From positions 1 through 51,328 of the forward strand of contig CALNAU010000113.1 of assembly GCA_937874275.1 (NCBI GenBank): DNA of 51,328 bases. The letters run 5' to 3'. This document shows positions 16,797-24,094 of the stretch, in pieces; the first letter of the stretch is position 1, and every line of letters starts with the position of its first letter. Position numbers and translations under genes: made by a program. The DNA is from an uncultured Clostridia bacterium (GTDB taxonomy: Bacteria > Bacillota > Clostridia > Christensenellales > Aristaeellaceae). The notes under the pieces were generated by a model. It was given only the letters and a program-made list of their open reading frames with translations, had not been told where the DNA came from and did not search any database.

Positions 16797-17038
16797 ATAA
16801 AAAACCGCCCGCCCGACACAAATCGGGAAGGCGGCAGTTGTCCGCGGTACCACTTCCATTTAACAAACGATGTTTGCCCTCATGCACGCTGTATCCGGCG
16901 CACCGGCAGCAACCTAATAACGATACGTGTTCAGCGCTGAGCTCCGGAGGGTATTCTCTGACGGTTCACGTCCCTCTCGCACCTGTCGAGGGCTCTCTGT
17001 GCGTGTTCTGCCGGTCAGATACTTGGCTCCATCATCGC
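16797..17038 (-). promoter_or_regulatory. T-box leader, tyrosine specific
   Basis: Read on the minus strand. Stem I begins GATGGAGCCAAGTATCTGAC; GGAG pairs with CTCC and CTGAC with GTCAG, leaving a specifier loop with AGTA on the 5' side and AGAATACC on the 3' side. The codon there is TAC (Tyr; plus coordinates about 16949-16954). The antiterminator carries the T-box core AAGTGGTACCGCGG (about 16842-16856 in plus coordinates), whose TGGT matches an ACCA tRNA end. The terminator is a G+C stem CCGCC..CCCGA / TCGGG..GGCGG followed by six T residues (about 16797-16833). Uncharged tRNA-Tyr should therefore switch on the aminotransferase-tyrS-yigZ operon. Confidence 0.95.
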
Positions 17039-17044
17039 TTCGTC

Positions 17045-17074
17045 ATTATAGGGTCGTGTTCATCGGCTTGTCAA
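17045..17074 (-). promoter_or_regulatory. sigma-A type promoter for the T-box operon
   Basis: Minus strand TTGACA (17069-17074), 18 bp spacer, TATAAT (17045-17050). Transcription would begin near 17038, exactly at the base of T-box stem I. Confidence 0.82.
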
Positions 17075-17137
17075 CTCTACTTCCTCAGTGATTTATTAAA
17101 ATTGAGTTACAAAAGTGATGCATTTTTCAATTGATTG

Positions 17138-17146
17138 TGTTATAAT
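17138..17146 (+). promoter_or_regulatory. extended -10 promoter element for the methyltransferase-spoIID unit
   Basis: TGT followed by TATAAT (17141-17146) fits an extended -10 element; no clear -35 hexamer is seen at the right spacing. It is about 40 bp before the ATG. Confidence 0.5.
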
Positions 17147-17186
17147 TCCGACACATCGCAGAAAAAGTGACAGACAGGAGAGACAG

Positions 17187-17765
17187 ATGCAGACCAAGGT
17201 CGAACTGCAGGGCAAGTTAACCCAACAACTTTGGAAGGAACCCGTTGCCCTCAACAGCGCGGAGCGTTCTGTTACCGACTGGGCTATGGTGGATGACCAT
17301 CAGGCCGTTTTGGACGTGAACTGTGTCCGGGATCACCTGCTGCGCCACTACCTGGCCAACTATCGGGTGCGTGCCTGCGGTTTGTGTTTGGATGCGCAGC
17401 AGGCACACCATTTGCGCCACGCGCTCAGCGGCGCGGAGATCATGTACTCCACCGGGAACGAGATTCCCTGGCGCGATAATAGCTTTGACCGCATCTTCAT
17501 GGCGAATCTCCTGCCCAACTATATCAACATGTCAGAATTTGCGCTGGAAGCGAAGCGAGTGTTAAAAGCCGATGGCCGACTTGTATTGGCATTGCCGCCT
17601 TTGCCCTGGTGGCAAATGGTCTCTGCATTATGGCAGGGCGATCAATATCGGCATGCTGCAGTACAGCCGCTGCTGGCCTTGCTCGAAATGAATGGGTTTA
17701 CGGATGTATCCTGCCGTCATTCCCGCATTGGGCATCGGTGCGTGGTCGCACATAAGGCGTCATGA
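17187..17765 (+). CDS. class I methyltransferase-like protein with degenerate SAM motif
   Basis: 192 residues resembling the Methyltransf_11 group. The second half is typical: STGNEIPWRDNSFDRIFMANLLPN corresponds to motif II and following, and EAKRVLKADGRLVLALP to motif III. The expected glycine-rich motif I (VLDVGCGTG) reads VLDVNCVRD (about 41-49), so SAM binding may be lost or altered. It could be a pseudoenzyme or a divergent methyltransferase. The start at 17187 follows ACAGGAGAGACAG. Its stop overlaps the start of the spoIID-like gene (ATGA), so the two are made together; the partner is a secreted cell-wall enzyme. A specific function is not assignable. Confidence 0.72.
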   Translation: MQTKVELQGKLTQQLWKEPVALNSAERSVTDWAMVDDHQAVLDVNCVRDHLLRHYLANYRVRACGLCLDAQQAHHLRHALSGAEIMYSTGNEIPWRDNSFDRIFMANLLPNYINMSEFALEAKRVLKADGRLVLALPPLPWWQMVSALWQGDQYRHAAVQPLLALLEMNGFTDVSCRHSRIGHRCVVAHKAS

Positions 17766-19495
17766 AGTCTGGGCATACGTGCATCGCTTGGCTCTCGATT
17801 TGCGCTGTGCTGGTTATGGCGCTTACGCCTTTTGGACTGGCATCAGCGCAGCAGGCTGAGCCAGGGATGGTTCGCATACTGTTGACGGGCTACAACGACA
17901 GCCCTAGGATTGACATCGGCATCTATGGCGATTACCTGTTGGATGGACACCTGAGTTTCCAAAGCCGCAGTCAATTGCTGGTGACTGCACAGGGGAATAC
18001 AATATTGGTTTATTTCGATGGCGCTGTGTACCGCACGGACACAGCGCTTCGTCTTCTGCGACATGGTGGCCAACAAGACAAGGAGAATGGCTTGCGGATT
18101 GGCAGCGGTCTGCCTTTATATGAGGGGGATTTGTGGCTTACCGCACAAGAAGGGAAAATACGGCCGGTGCTGCACATTGGCATTGAGGATTACCTCAAGG
18201 GTGTGGTGCCCTATGAAATGAGCGATAGCTTCCCGATGGAAGCGCTCAAGGCGCAGGCTGTGGCGGCGCGCACCTACGCGATACGCGGCCTGCGTGGTGA
18301 TAGGGATTATGATTTGACCGACGACACCAACGACCAGGTATACAAGGGATATAACCCGGAGCATCAGCGTGCTGCGCAAGCGGTGGAGGAAACCGCGGGC
18401 ATGTGCCTGAGCTATCAGGGGGAAATCATCCGCACCTATTACACGGCCAGCAATGGCGGACAGACGGAGTCATCGTCCAATGCCTGGGGGCACAATTATG
18501 TGCCCTACCTGCGGGTGCAGGATGACCCCTATGATGCGCAGAACCCGGAGAGTGAGGTGCGGAGCTTCACCATCCCTTCCAATTGGGATATGGAAAACGC
18601 GCCCAGCGAAATACTGCAACAACTGCTAATAGACGCGATGATTCCAATCCTGGAGAAAGAGGGCTATGACACGAGTCCTTCAAACATCCGTATAGATGGC
18701 GTGGTTGGTGCGACAGCCCACTCACCGCGATTTGAGGAAGAATCCAAATTGATGACGCGGCTAAGCATAGATGTCCTGGTCAGCGGGCGCAAGCCAGCAT
18801 CCCTGGTGTCGGAGGGAGAAGTATCCCTGTTCGCCGTCGCCACACAAAGTCCTGCGCCAACGCCTGTTGTTCAACCGTCAGGCGATGCCTGGGGACCCAT
18901 CACTCGACGCCCACAGCCTCTTCGCCTTGATTTGCCCCTCTACCCGGATTTGGAAAAGGCGATGAGTCTGTCCATCAATCTCAAGGAGAATGAGACCATC
19001 AGCGTCACAAAGGTTGAACAGGGCTTTCAAGTGCGTTCCGCGCGCTATGGGCATGGGGTTGGGCTGAGCCAGCGTGGCGCCGAATGGATGGCAAAGCAAC
19101 ACGCGAAGACATTTCAGGAAATCCTGTCCTTTTATTATCCGGGAACCGATTTGCGGCCTTATCCAACCCAGCCCGTAGCGCGGCCTGCGCTGCATGCGGA
19201 CTTCTTAACCACACCGGGGCCCATACCAACGGCAACACCGCGACCAACGCTTGTACCACAAAGCGCGACTGCCGCGCCCGGCCAGTGGCGCGTGGTGGTC
19301 AACGGCATTAGCAGGAATTCTTCCCTGAATCTTAGGCTTCTGCCATCCACCAGCAGCGATGTAATCTATCAACTGTACTATGGTCAGCATCTACTGGTGT
19401 TGGGCAAAGCGGGGGATGGACAGGATTGGCTGCATGTTGTAGCCGATGGCATCCAAGGATATGTAATGGAGAGCTTTGTCGAAAGGTTACCATGA
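17762..19495 (+). CDS. SpoIID/LytB-domain protein with C-terminal SH3-like domain
   Basis: 577 residues, secreted. A signal peptide covers about residues 1-30. The SpoIID/LytB domain begins with EDYLKGVVPYEMSD (conserved Glu) then LKAQAVAARTYA, continues with the ASNGGQTESS stretch, and closes at YGHGVGLSQRGAEWMAKQ (about 424-441) and FYYPGTDL. SpoIID is a lytic transglycosylase acting on denuded glycan strands during engulfment; LytB relatives act in vegetative cells. The domain is interrupted by a long segment (about 270-420) that includes a Pro/Thr-rich stretch. The C-terminus (about 505-577) resembles a bacterial SH3 domain: LNLRLLPSTSSDVIYQLYYG then WLHVVADGIQGYV. Gene order gives no proof of sporulation. 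Confidence 0.88.
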   Translation: MKSGHTCIAWLSICAVLVMALTPFGLASAQQAEPGMVRILLTGYNDSPRIDIGIYGDYLLDGHLSFQSRSQLLVTAQGNTILVYFDGAVYRTDTALRLLRHGGQQDKENGLRIGSGLPLYEGDLWLTAQEGKIRPVLHIGIEDYLKGVVPYEMSDSFPMEALKAQAVAARTYAIRGLRGDRDYDLTDDTNDQVYKGYNPEHQRAAQAVEETAGMCLSYQGEIIRTYYTASNGGQTESSSNAWGHNYVPYLRVQDDPYDAQNPESEVRSFTIPSNWDMENAPSEILQQLLIDAMIPILEKEGYDTSPSNIRIDGVVGATAHSPRFEEESKLMTRLSIDVLVSGRKPASLVSEGEVSLFAVATQSPAPTPVVQPSGDAWGPITRRPQPLRLDLPLYPDLEKAMSLSINLKENETISVTKVEQGFQVRSARYGHGVGLSQRGAEWMAKQHAKTFQEILSFYYPGTDLRPYPTQPVARPALHADFLTTPGPIPTATPRPTLVPQSATAAPGQWRVVVNGISRNSSLNLRLLPSTSSDVIYQLYYGQHLLVLGKAGDGQDWLHVVADGIQGYVMESFVERLP

Positions 19496-19510
19496 TGGCA
19501 TTGACATGAA

Positions 19511-19543
19511 CAAAGGGACGGTCAGCTGCCGTCCCTTTGTTGT
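19511..19543. terminator. intrinsic terminator between spoIID-like gene and ricT
   Basis: Perfect 11 bp stem CAAAGGGACGG (19511-19521) with CCGTCCCTTTG (19529-19539), then TTG. It can serve both converging transcripts, though the T-tract is short. Confidence 0.75.
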
Positions 19544-19573
19544 ATCAGCAAAAACCGGGAACAATCTAAAGGA

Positions 19574-20587
19574 TTAATCCTTGATGGTTTCTTCATGCTT
19601 TTCATCATCGATGATGGTTTCAATGAATTCCTCATCGACATTGGGTTCAGTGTCAGATGGTTCATCCTTCACCAGGCGACGATCACGCCGCTCTTTATCA
19701 TCCGCCTTACGGGTTGACTTTTGCGTTGGTTGACCCTTCGGAGTCTGCCCGGCAGCCTTTGATGCTGCGGGGGGCGGTGTCACACGCTGTACCTCTGAGG
19801 CATCATATTCGCGAATTTCGCTGCCATCGTTACCCTTTGGCAGGCGCACCTTAACACGCTCCCTGAGGGCGTTCACCTCTACCACCACGCCGCGGCCATC
19901 AGGGGTAATGGCATCACGTCCTACATGGGGCATCAGTTTCTTGGCGCGCTCATATTGTTCCTGCTCATATTTTAAGCAGCACATCAGCCGGCCACAGACG
20001 CCCGATATTTTGGTCGGGTTGAGCGACAGGTTTTGTTCCTTGGCCATCTTGATGGATACCGGCTGGAAATCACCCAGAAACTCGGAGCAGCACAATGACC
20101 TGCCGCATGTACCAAGGCCGCCCAACATCTTCGCCTCATCCCGCACGCCAATTTGCTTGAGCTCAATGCGGGTTTTGAAAGTGGCAGCCAAATCCTTCAC
20201 CAGGGCACGGAAATCGACACGGCCATTGGAGGTAAAATAGGCAATCAGCTTGCTGCGATCAAATGTATACTCGACGCGCACCAGCTTCATGTCCAATTTG
20301 TGCTCGCTGATTTTGTCGTGGCAGATGCGGTGCGCGTCGCGCTCGCTTTGCTGGTTGTTCAGATGCTGTGCGGCATCCTGTGGGGTGGCGATGCGCATCA
20401 CGCGTTTGAGCGGAGCCTGCACCCGATTATCGCCTACCTCATGCACGCCCATCACCGCCTCGGCGTACTCGATGCCACGCGCTGTTTCCACGATAACGGA
20501 GTCTCCCGCAGCGGGTGTGAGGCTGCCGGGGTTGAAGTAGTATAGTTTTCCCGCGTTCTTGAAACGAACGCCTATGACCATTGGCAT
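19574..20587 (-). CDS. ricT: PSP1-domain protein RicT (YaaT)
   Basis: 337 residues. It has the PSP1 core IGVRFKNAGKLYYFNPG, a middle VRVEYTFDRSKLIAYFTSNGRVDFRALVKDL and the cysteine-rich GGLGTCGRSLCCSEFL and SGVCGRLMCCLKYE motifs that bind an Fe-S cluster in the Ric complex. In Bacillus subtilis, RicT with RicA and RicF assists RNase Y-dependent mRNA maturation and affects sporulation and competence. The last 80 residues are a charged, low-complexity tail rich in Lys, Asp and Glu. The start at 20587 follows AGGAG with about 8 nt and lies 16 bp inside the end of holB. It is third in a darA-holB-ricT unit. Confidence 0.93.
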   Translation of the reverse strand: MPMVIGVRFKNAGKLYYFNPGSLTPAAGDSVIVETARGIEYAEAVMGVHEVGDNRVQAPLKRVMRIATPQDAAQHLNNQQSERDAHRICHDKISEHKLDMKLVRVEYTFDRSKLIAYFTSNGRVDFRALVKDLAATFKTRIELKQIGVRDEAKMLGGLGTCGRSLCCSEFLGDFQPVSIKMAKEQNLSLNPTKISGVCGRLMCCLKYEQEQYERAKKLMPHVGRDAITPDGRGVVVEVNALRERVKVRLPKGNDGSEIREYDASEVQRVTPPPAASKAAGQTPKGQPTQKSTRKADDKERRDRRLVKDEPSDTEPNVDEEFIETIIDDEKHEETIKD

Positions 20588-21549
20588 TGATGAATCTCCT
20601 TTGTGATGGTAAATAAGAGTTGATCTGCGATGGCCTGCCAGGAAACATTGCTCGCCTTGAGCTTTCTGGCCGCAAACACTGCTTCCATAAGCTTTGACAA
20701 AGCCGAGCGAGATGCTTCGGACCATTCTGAGTGATGCGAATCAGACAACCGGGAAGCTATGCTGGCCCGAAGGGCAAACCCCGCACGCTGCTCAATCAAG
20801 TCCAGCAGCAAGTCGGCGGTATCTCGGGCATCCTTCAGCGCCATGGATGCTGCGGGGATGTCGGATAGCTTTTTGACAGCGAAAAATGTCGCATCCGCCA
20901 AGGTATTGGCATCCCCGTAGCGCCTATCCGCCTCTGCTGCTATGGCAATGCCCGGGCGGCCGGCCGCCAGCTGTGTCAGCGCCCTTGCCTGCGCCTTTTC
21001 CACGCCGCGCGAAATCAGCAGTTGCTCTACCCGGTCATCGGGCCAGACACTCAGTCGCACAAACTGGCACCTGGACACGATGGTGGGCAACACAGCGCGT
21101 TCATTGTTGGCGGTTAGGATAAAGAAATCGCTGCTTTCCGGCTCTTCCAGGTTCTTCAGCAGCGCGTTTTGCGCCTGTACCGTCATCGCATCCACCCGGA
21201 TAATCATCACCACACGGCGGCCTTCCTCCAGCGGATGCAAAGATAAAGCAGATAGCAATTCGCGCAACTGCTCTATCTTGATGGAGCGGGCGTCTCCCGC
21301 CAAGGCCAAACGATAGAGGTTGCTATGCTGGCCGCTGCTGGCCCGGTGACAGGCATCACAATGACCGCACGGCTTATTTTCTGTAGCAGTGCACAACAAA
21401 CTGGCGGCGAGTGTTGCCGCAAATTCTTCCTTCCATATACCGGATTGGCCTGTCAACAGCAGCGCGTGCGGTGCCTGGCTTTGATTGTAATCATCCAACA
21501 GCCGGTCGTGCGACTGGCTGAGGCCGCGAAAAATATCCCCTTGTGTCAC
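20572..21549 (-). CDS. holB: DNA polymerase III subunit delta' (HolB)
   Basis: 325 residues, part of the cytoplasmic clamp loader. The N-terminal AAA+ region has HALLLTGQSGIWKEEFA, where the P-loop is degenerate as expected for the non-hydrolysing delta' subunit. The zinc module is formed by CTATENKPCGHCDACH, then VVMIIRVDAMTVQAQNALLKNLEEP and the sensor-1 like FILTANNERAVLPTIVSRCQ. The C-terminal collar domain follows. The start appears to be GTG at 21549 after GAAGGGAAGTC. The gene lies 35 bp from darA and overlaps ricT by 16 bp. Cluster order matches the tmk-yaaQ-yaaR-holB-yaaT arrangement of Bacillus with tmk and yaaR absent. Confidence 0.93.
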   Translation of the reverse strand: MTQGDIFRGLSQSHDRLLDDYNQSQAPHALLLTGQSGIWKEEFAATLAASLLCTATENKPCGHCDACHRASSGQHSNLYRLALAGDARSIKIEQLRELLSALSLHPLEEGRRVVMIIRVDAMTVQAQNALLKNLEEPESSDFFILTANNERAVLPTIVSRCQFVRLSVWPDDRVEQLLISRGVEKAQARALTQLAAGRPGIAIAAEADRRYGDANTLADATFFAVKKLSDIPAASMALKDARDTADLLLDLIEQRAGFALRASIASRLSDSHHSEWSEASRSALSKLMEAVFAARKLKASNVSWQAIADQLLFTITKEIHQCQWS

Positions 21550-21584
21550 GACTTCCCTTCAGATAGCGTGTGACGCCATCCAGA

Positions 21585-21914
21585 TCAAATCTTGACGAAC
21601 TGATCAACAGACAAAACGAAAACAGTAGCGCCGCCAACCGTCACTTCAATAGGGTAGGGGGCATACATGCCCGTGGCACCACCCATGGTAACCGGCGAGG
21701 TCGCGATTTGCTTGCGGCTTTTGCATACCTTTTTAATGGTATCCATGCAGGCGTCAAACTTATCGTCATCCACACCAACCAGCAAGGTGGTGTTGCCTGC
21801 GCGCAGAAAACCGCCTGTGGTTGCCAACTTGGTCACACTGAAGCCGCTGCTCATCAGCTCGCTAATCAGATGGGACGCATCCTCATCCTGAACGATTGCA
21901 ATAATCAGTTTCAT
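21585..21914 (-). CDS. darA: cyclic-di-AMP receptor DarA (PstA, YaaQ)
   Basis: 109 residues of the PII-like DUF970 family, a trimeric cytoplasmic c-di-AMP sensor. The sequence shows MKLIIAIVQDED, VTKLATTGGFLRAGNTTLLVGVDD and the C-terminal PYPIEVTVGGATVFVLSVDQF, matching the known ligand-binding segments. The start at 21914 is preferred over the ATG at 21920: it has a 9 nt spacing from AAGGAG and agrees with the family N-terminus. It is first in the darA-holB-ricT unit and divergent from plsX. The downstream partner of DarA is unknown in most species. Confidence 0.95.
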   Translation of the reverse strand: MKLIIAIVQDEDASHLISELMSSGFSVTKLATTGGFLRAGNTTLLVGVDDDKFDACMDTIKKVCKSRKQIATSPVTMGGATGMYAPYPIEVTVGGATVFVLSVDQFVKI

Positions 21915-21964
21915 ATTCATTATCTCCTTCTTCTCTTCGATGGAGTATTACAGTGTCCGGTAAA

Positions 21965-21993
21965 ATTATACACGATTAACATAGGATTTTCAA
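21965..21993 (-). promoter_or_regulatory. sigma-A type promoter for darA-holB-ricT
   Basis: Minus strand TTGAAA (21988-21993), 17 bp spacer, TATAAT (21965-21970). Confidence 0.68.
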
Positions 21994-22022
21994 TATCGCG
22001 TCGTTTGCGCCGTGGTGAATGC

Positions 22023-22051
22023 TTGTTATTTGGGCTTTCCTATGGTAGTAT
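22023..22051 (+). promoter_or_regulatory. sigma-A type promoter for plsX-acpP
   Basis: TTGTTA (22023-22028), 17 bp spacer, TAGTAT (22046-22051), about 58 bp before the plsX GTG start. Confidence 0.58.
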
Positions 22052-22060
22052 GAGTGCGTT

Positions 22061-22084
22061 ATTTGGCGGAATATCCAGCCAAAT
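22061..22084 (+). promoter_or_regulatory. 24 bp dyad at the start of the plsX transcript (candidate operator or hairpin)
   Basis: The sequence begins ATTTGGC and ends GCCAAAT; twenty of 24 positions are symmetric. It sits just after the predicted start site, where a repressor could block initiation. It does not resemble the FapR consensus I remember from Bacillus. As RNA it could also fold into a 7 bp hairpin. Confidence 0.5.
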
Positions 22085-22109
22085 CAACCTCTTTCAAAGG
22101 AATGGAAAA

Positions 22110-23102
22110 GTGCAGTCAATTCACCTGTTTGTAGATGCCATGGGCGGCGATCACGCGCCGCAGGCCCCGGTCAAGGGCAGCGTAGCGGCGCTTCGGCAAG
22201 ATCCCGATTTACGCATAACGCTGGCCGGTGTGTTAAGCGAGATTGAGCCGCATTTGATTGGCGCAGATGACGTGCGAGAACGCATCACGCTTGTGGACGC
22301 CCCCGAACTGATTGACAACCACGAGGCGCCCGCGATGGCCATCCGCCAGAAAAAGCGCTCATCCATCGTGATGGGCATGCTATCTGTCCGAGAGCAACAA
22401 ACAGACGGATTTGTTTCTGCCGGTTCTACTGGCGCGGTGCTGATTGGCGGGATGCTGCGCCTTGGACGCATCATCGGTATCGAACGCCCCGCCCTGGCTC
22501 CATTGCTGCCAAACGGCAAGAGCCACTTTCTGCTGATTGACTGCGGGGCCAATATGGACTGCCGACCCGAATACCTGGCGCAGTTCGGCATGATGGGCAA
22601 TGCCTACATGAAGCAAATCAAGGGTATTCAAACGCCGCGCATCGGATTGGTTAATGTAGGGGATGAAGCCGAGAAGGGCAACGCGCTCATCAAGGAAACC
22701 TTCCCGCTGATGGAGCAGGCTGCCTATCACTTTGTGGGCAATGTGGAGGCGCGATACATCACCGCTGATCGGGCCGACGTGGTTGTGTGTGACGGGTTCG
22801 CCGGCAACATCATCCTCAAGTTCATGGAAGGCGTGGCCGAGACGCTGATGGGCATGATCAAACACGAACTGATGGCCGACACGCGCGCCAAACTGGGCGC
22901 CCTGCTGGCCAAACCGGCTTTCCGTCGTGTTAAAGCCTCCATGGATTATACCGAGGTGGGCGGCGCGCCGCTGCTAGGCGTGCAGGGTGCTGTGGTTAAA
23001 GCCCACGGCAGCAGCAATGATTACGCGTTCGCGTCTGCCATCAGGCAGGCGAGCAACATGGTGCGTGCACAGGTTGCGCAAGCCATCATTAGCCAACTAT
23101 AA
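22110..23102 (+). CDS. plsX: phosphate acyltransferase PlsX
   Basis: 330 residues, the standard PlsX size. The protein converts acyl-ACP to acyl-phosphate, the first step of phospholipid synthesis in Firmicutes; it is a peripheral membrane enzyme. Motifs are FVDAMGGDHAPQAPVKG, FVSAGSTGAVLIGGML, IDCGANMDCRPEYL, RIGLVNVGDEAEKGN, VVVCDGFAGNIILKFMEG and GGAPLLGVQGAVVKAHGSS. The start is GTG at 22110, 9 nt after AAAGGA; the open frame extends far upstream on the same frame but has no ribosome-binding site and lies antisense to darA. The gene is 26 bp from acpP and the two form a unit. Confidence 0.96.
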   Translation: MQSIHLFVDAMGGDHAPQAPVKGSVAALRQDPDLRITLAGVLSEIEPHLIGADDVRERITLVDAPELIDNHEAPAMAIRQKKRSSIVMGMLSVREQQTDGFVSAGSTGAVLIGGMLRLGRIIGIERPALAPLLPNGKSHFLLIDCGANMDCRPEYLAQFGMMGNAYMKQIKGIQTPRIGLVNVGDEAEKGNALIKETFPLMEQAAYHFVGNVEARYITADRADVVVCDGFAGNIILKFMEGVAETLMGMIKHELMADTRAKLGALLAKPAFRRVKASMDYTEVGGAPLLGVQGAVVKAHGSSNDYAFASAIRQASNMVRAQVAQAIISQL

Positions 23103-23128
23103 CAACAATCGTTACGGAGGAATCAACT

Positions 23129-23359
23129 ATGGTATTTGATAAGGTGGCCGCCATGATTGCCAATCAGCTCAAGGCCGCGCCCGAGAAGGTGACCCGCGAA
23201 GCTCGCCTGGTGGAAGACTTGGGTGCGGACAGCGCCAATGTGATGGTGCTGATTATGGACATTGAAGACCAGTTTAACATGCAGGTTGATGACAGCGCCA
23301 TCACGACGCTGAAGACCGTCGGCGACGTCGTTGACTATATCGAAGCCAACGCAAAATAA
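23129..23359 (+). CDS. acpP: acyl carrier protein
   Basis: 76 residues, acidic and helical. The phosphopantetheine serine is Ser35 in DLGADSANVMVLIMDIEDQF. The usual residues after the serine (LDTVELVM) are replaced by ANVMVLIM, so this ACP is somewhat divergent, but helices II and III are otherwise normal, ending VGDVVDYIEANAK. It carries acyl chains for fatty acid synthesis and supplies PlsX. A GGAGG ribosome-binding site lies 8 nt before the ATG. A strong terminator follows. Confidence 0.95.
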   Translation: MVFDKVAAMIANQLKAAPEKVTREARLVEDLGADSANVMVLIMDIEDQFNMQVDDSAITTLKTVGDVVDYIEANAK

Positions 23360-23374
23360 GTCTGACGGATACCG

Positions 23375-23407
23375 GGCTGCTGCGTATATCAGGCAGCAGC
23401 CGTTTTT
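23375..23407 (+). terminator. intrinsic terminator after acpP
   Basis: Stem GGCTGCTGC (23375-23383) with GCAGCAGCC (23393-23401), followed by TTTTT (23403-23407). The rnc ribosome-binding site begins only 6 bases later, and no separate rnc promoter is evident, so partial read-through may feed rnc-smc-ftsY. Confidence 0.88.
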
Positions 23408-23422
23408 CTTGTGGAGGATGCG

Positions 23423-24094
23423 ATGCCCCAACTAACCGATTTGACACAGTCAATCGGGTATACGTTTCAGCAGCCAAAGCTGCTTGCGCTTGCCTTGACA
23501 CACCCTTCCGCAAACGCTGTATCAAACAGCCAACGCCTGGAGTTTTTGGGTGATGCTGTCTTGCAGTTGTGCGTGAGCGATTGGTTGTATGCGGAGCACC
23601 CTACGCTGCCCGAAGGGCAGCTGACTGCCATGCGTGCTGCCATGGTGTGCGAAGACGCGCTTTATCAGGTCGCCACTTATGTTGGGCTTGATGAGCATAT
23701 TCGCACTGTGCCGACGCTTAAACGAAACAGCCGTGGACGAAAAAGCGTGATGGCCGATGCCGTAGAAGCGCTTCTTGCGGCTGTTTACCTGGATGGCGGG
23801 TTTGAGCATGCAAAGGCATTCGTGCTGCGTCTGTGGCCATCTTCCGGCATCTCTCACGAGATCCCTGTAAACAGCAAAAGTGAGCTTCAGGAACGCTTGC
23901 AGGCGGGCGCGCAAGCCGAGCCCGAATACCGCACACTTTCTCATGAGGGGCCGCCACATCAACGGAGATTTGTGGCAGCAGTGTACTGCGATGGGCAGGA
24001 GTTGGCCCGGGGCGAGGGCAGCAGCAAGAAGGCAGCGGAGCAAAGCGCCGCGCTGAGAGCGCTCAAAACACTGAAGCAAGGAGGGAAGTTATGA
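23423..24094 (+). CDS. rnc: ribonuclease III
   Basis: 223 residues. The catalytic RNase III domain has the signature SQRLEFLGDAVLQL (metal-binding Glu and Asp) and KSVMADAVEALLAAVYLDGG (second acidic cluster). The C-terminal double-stranded RNA-binding domain spans about residues 155-223, with KSELQERLQ and SSKKAAEQSAA. It processes rRNA precursors and other structured RNA. The ATG at 23423 has GGAGG 5 nt upstream; a GTG at 23411 in frame is too close to that site. The stop overlaps the smc start (ATGA). The rnc-smc-ftsY order is the Firmicutes arrangement. Confidence 0.96.
   Translation: MPQLTDLTQSIGYTFQQPKLLALALTHPSANAVSNSQRLEFLGDAVLQLCVSDWLYAEHPTLPEGQLTAMRAAMVCEDALYQVATYVGLDEHIRTVPTLKRNSRGRKSVMADAVEALLAAVYLDGGFEHAKAFVLRLWPSSGISHEIPVNSKSELQERLQAGAQAEPEYRTLSHEGPPHQRRFVAAVYCDGQELARGEGSSKKAAEQSAALRALKTLKQGGKL

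Noticed and set aside
16782..16859. N-terminal extension of the aminotransferase
   Set aside because: This stretch is the T-box antiterminator and terminator; the downstream ATG has a strong ribosome-binding site.
21570..22109. A 180-residue N-terminal extension of PlsX
   Set aside because: The extension is antisense to darA, crosses the plsX promoter and lacks a ribosome-binding site; PlsX normally starts just before the VDAMGGDHAP motif.
22000..22110. FapR operator before plsX
   Set aside because: The dyad present does not resemble the FapR consensus.
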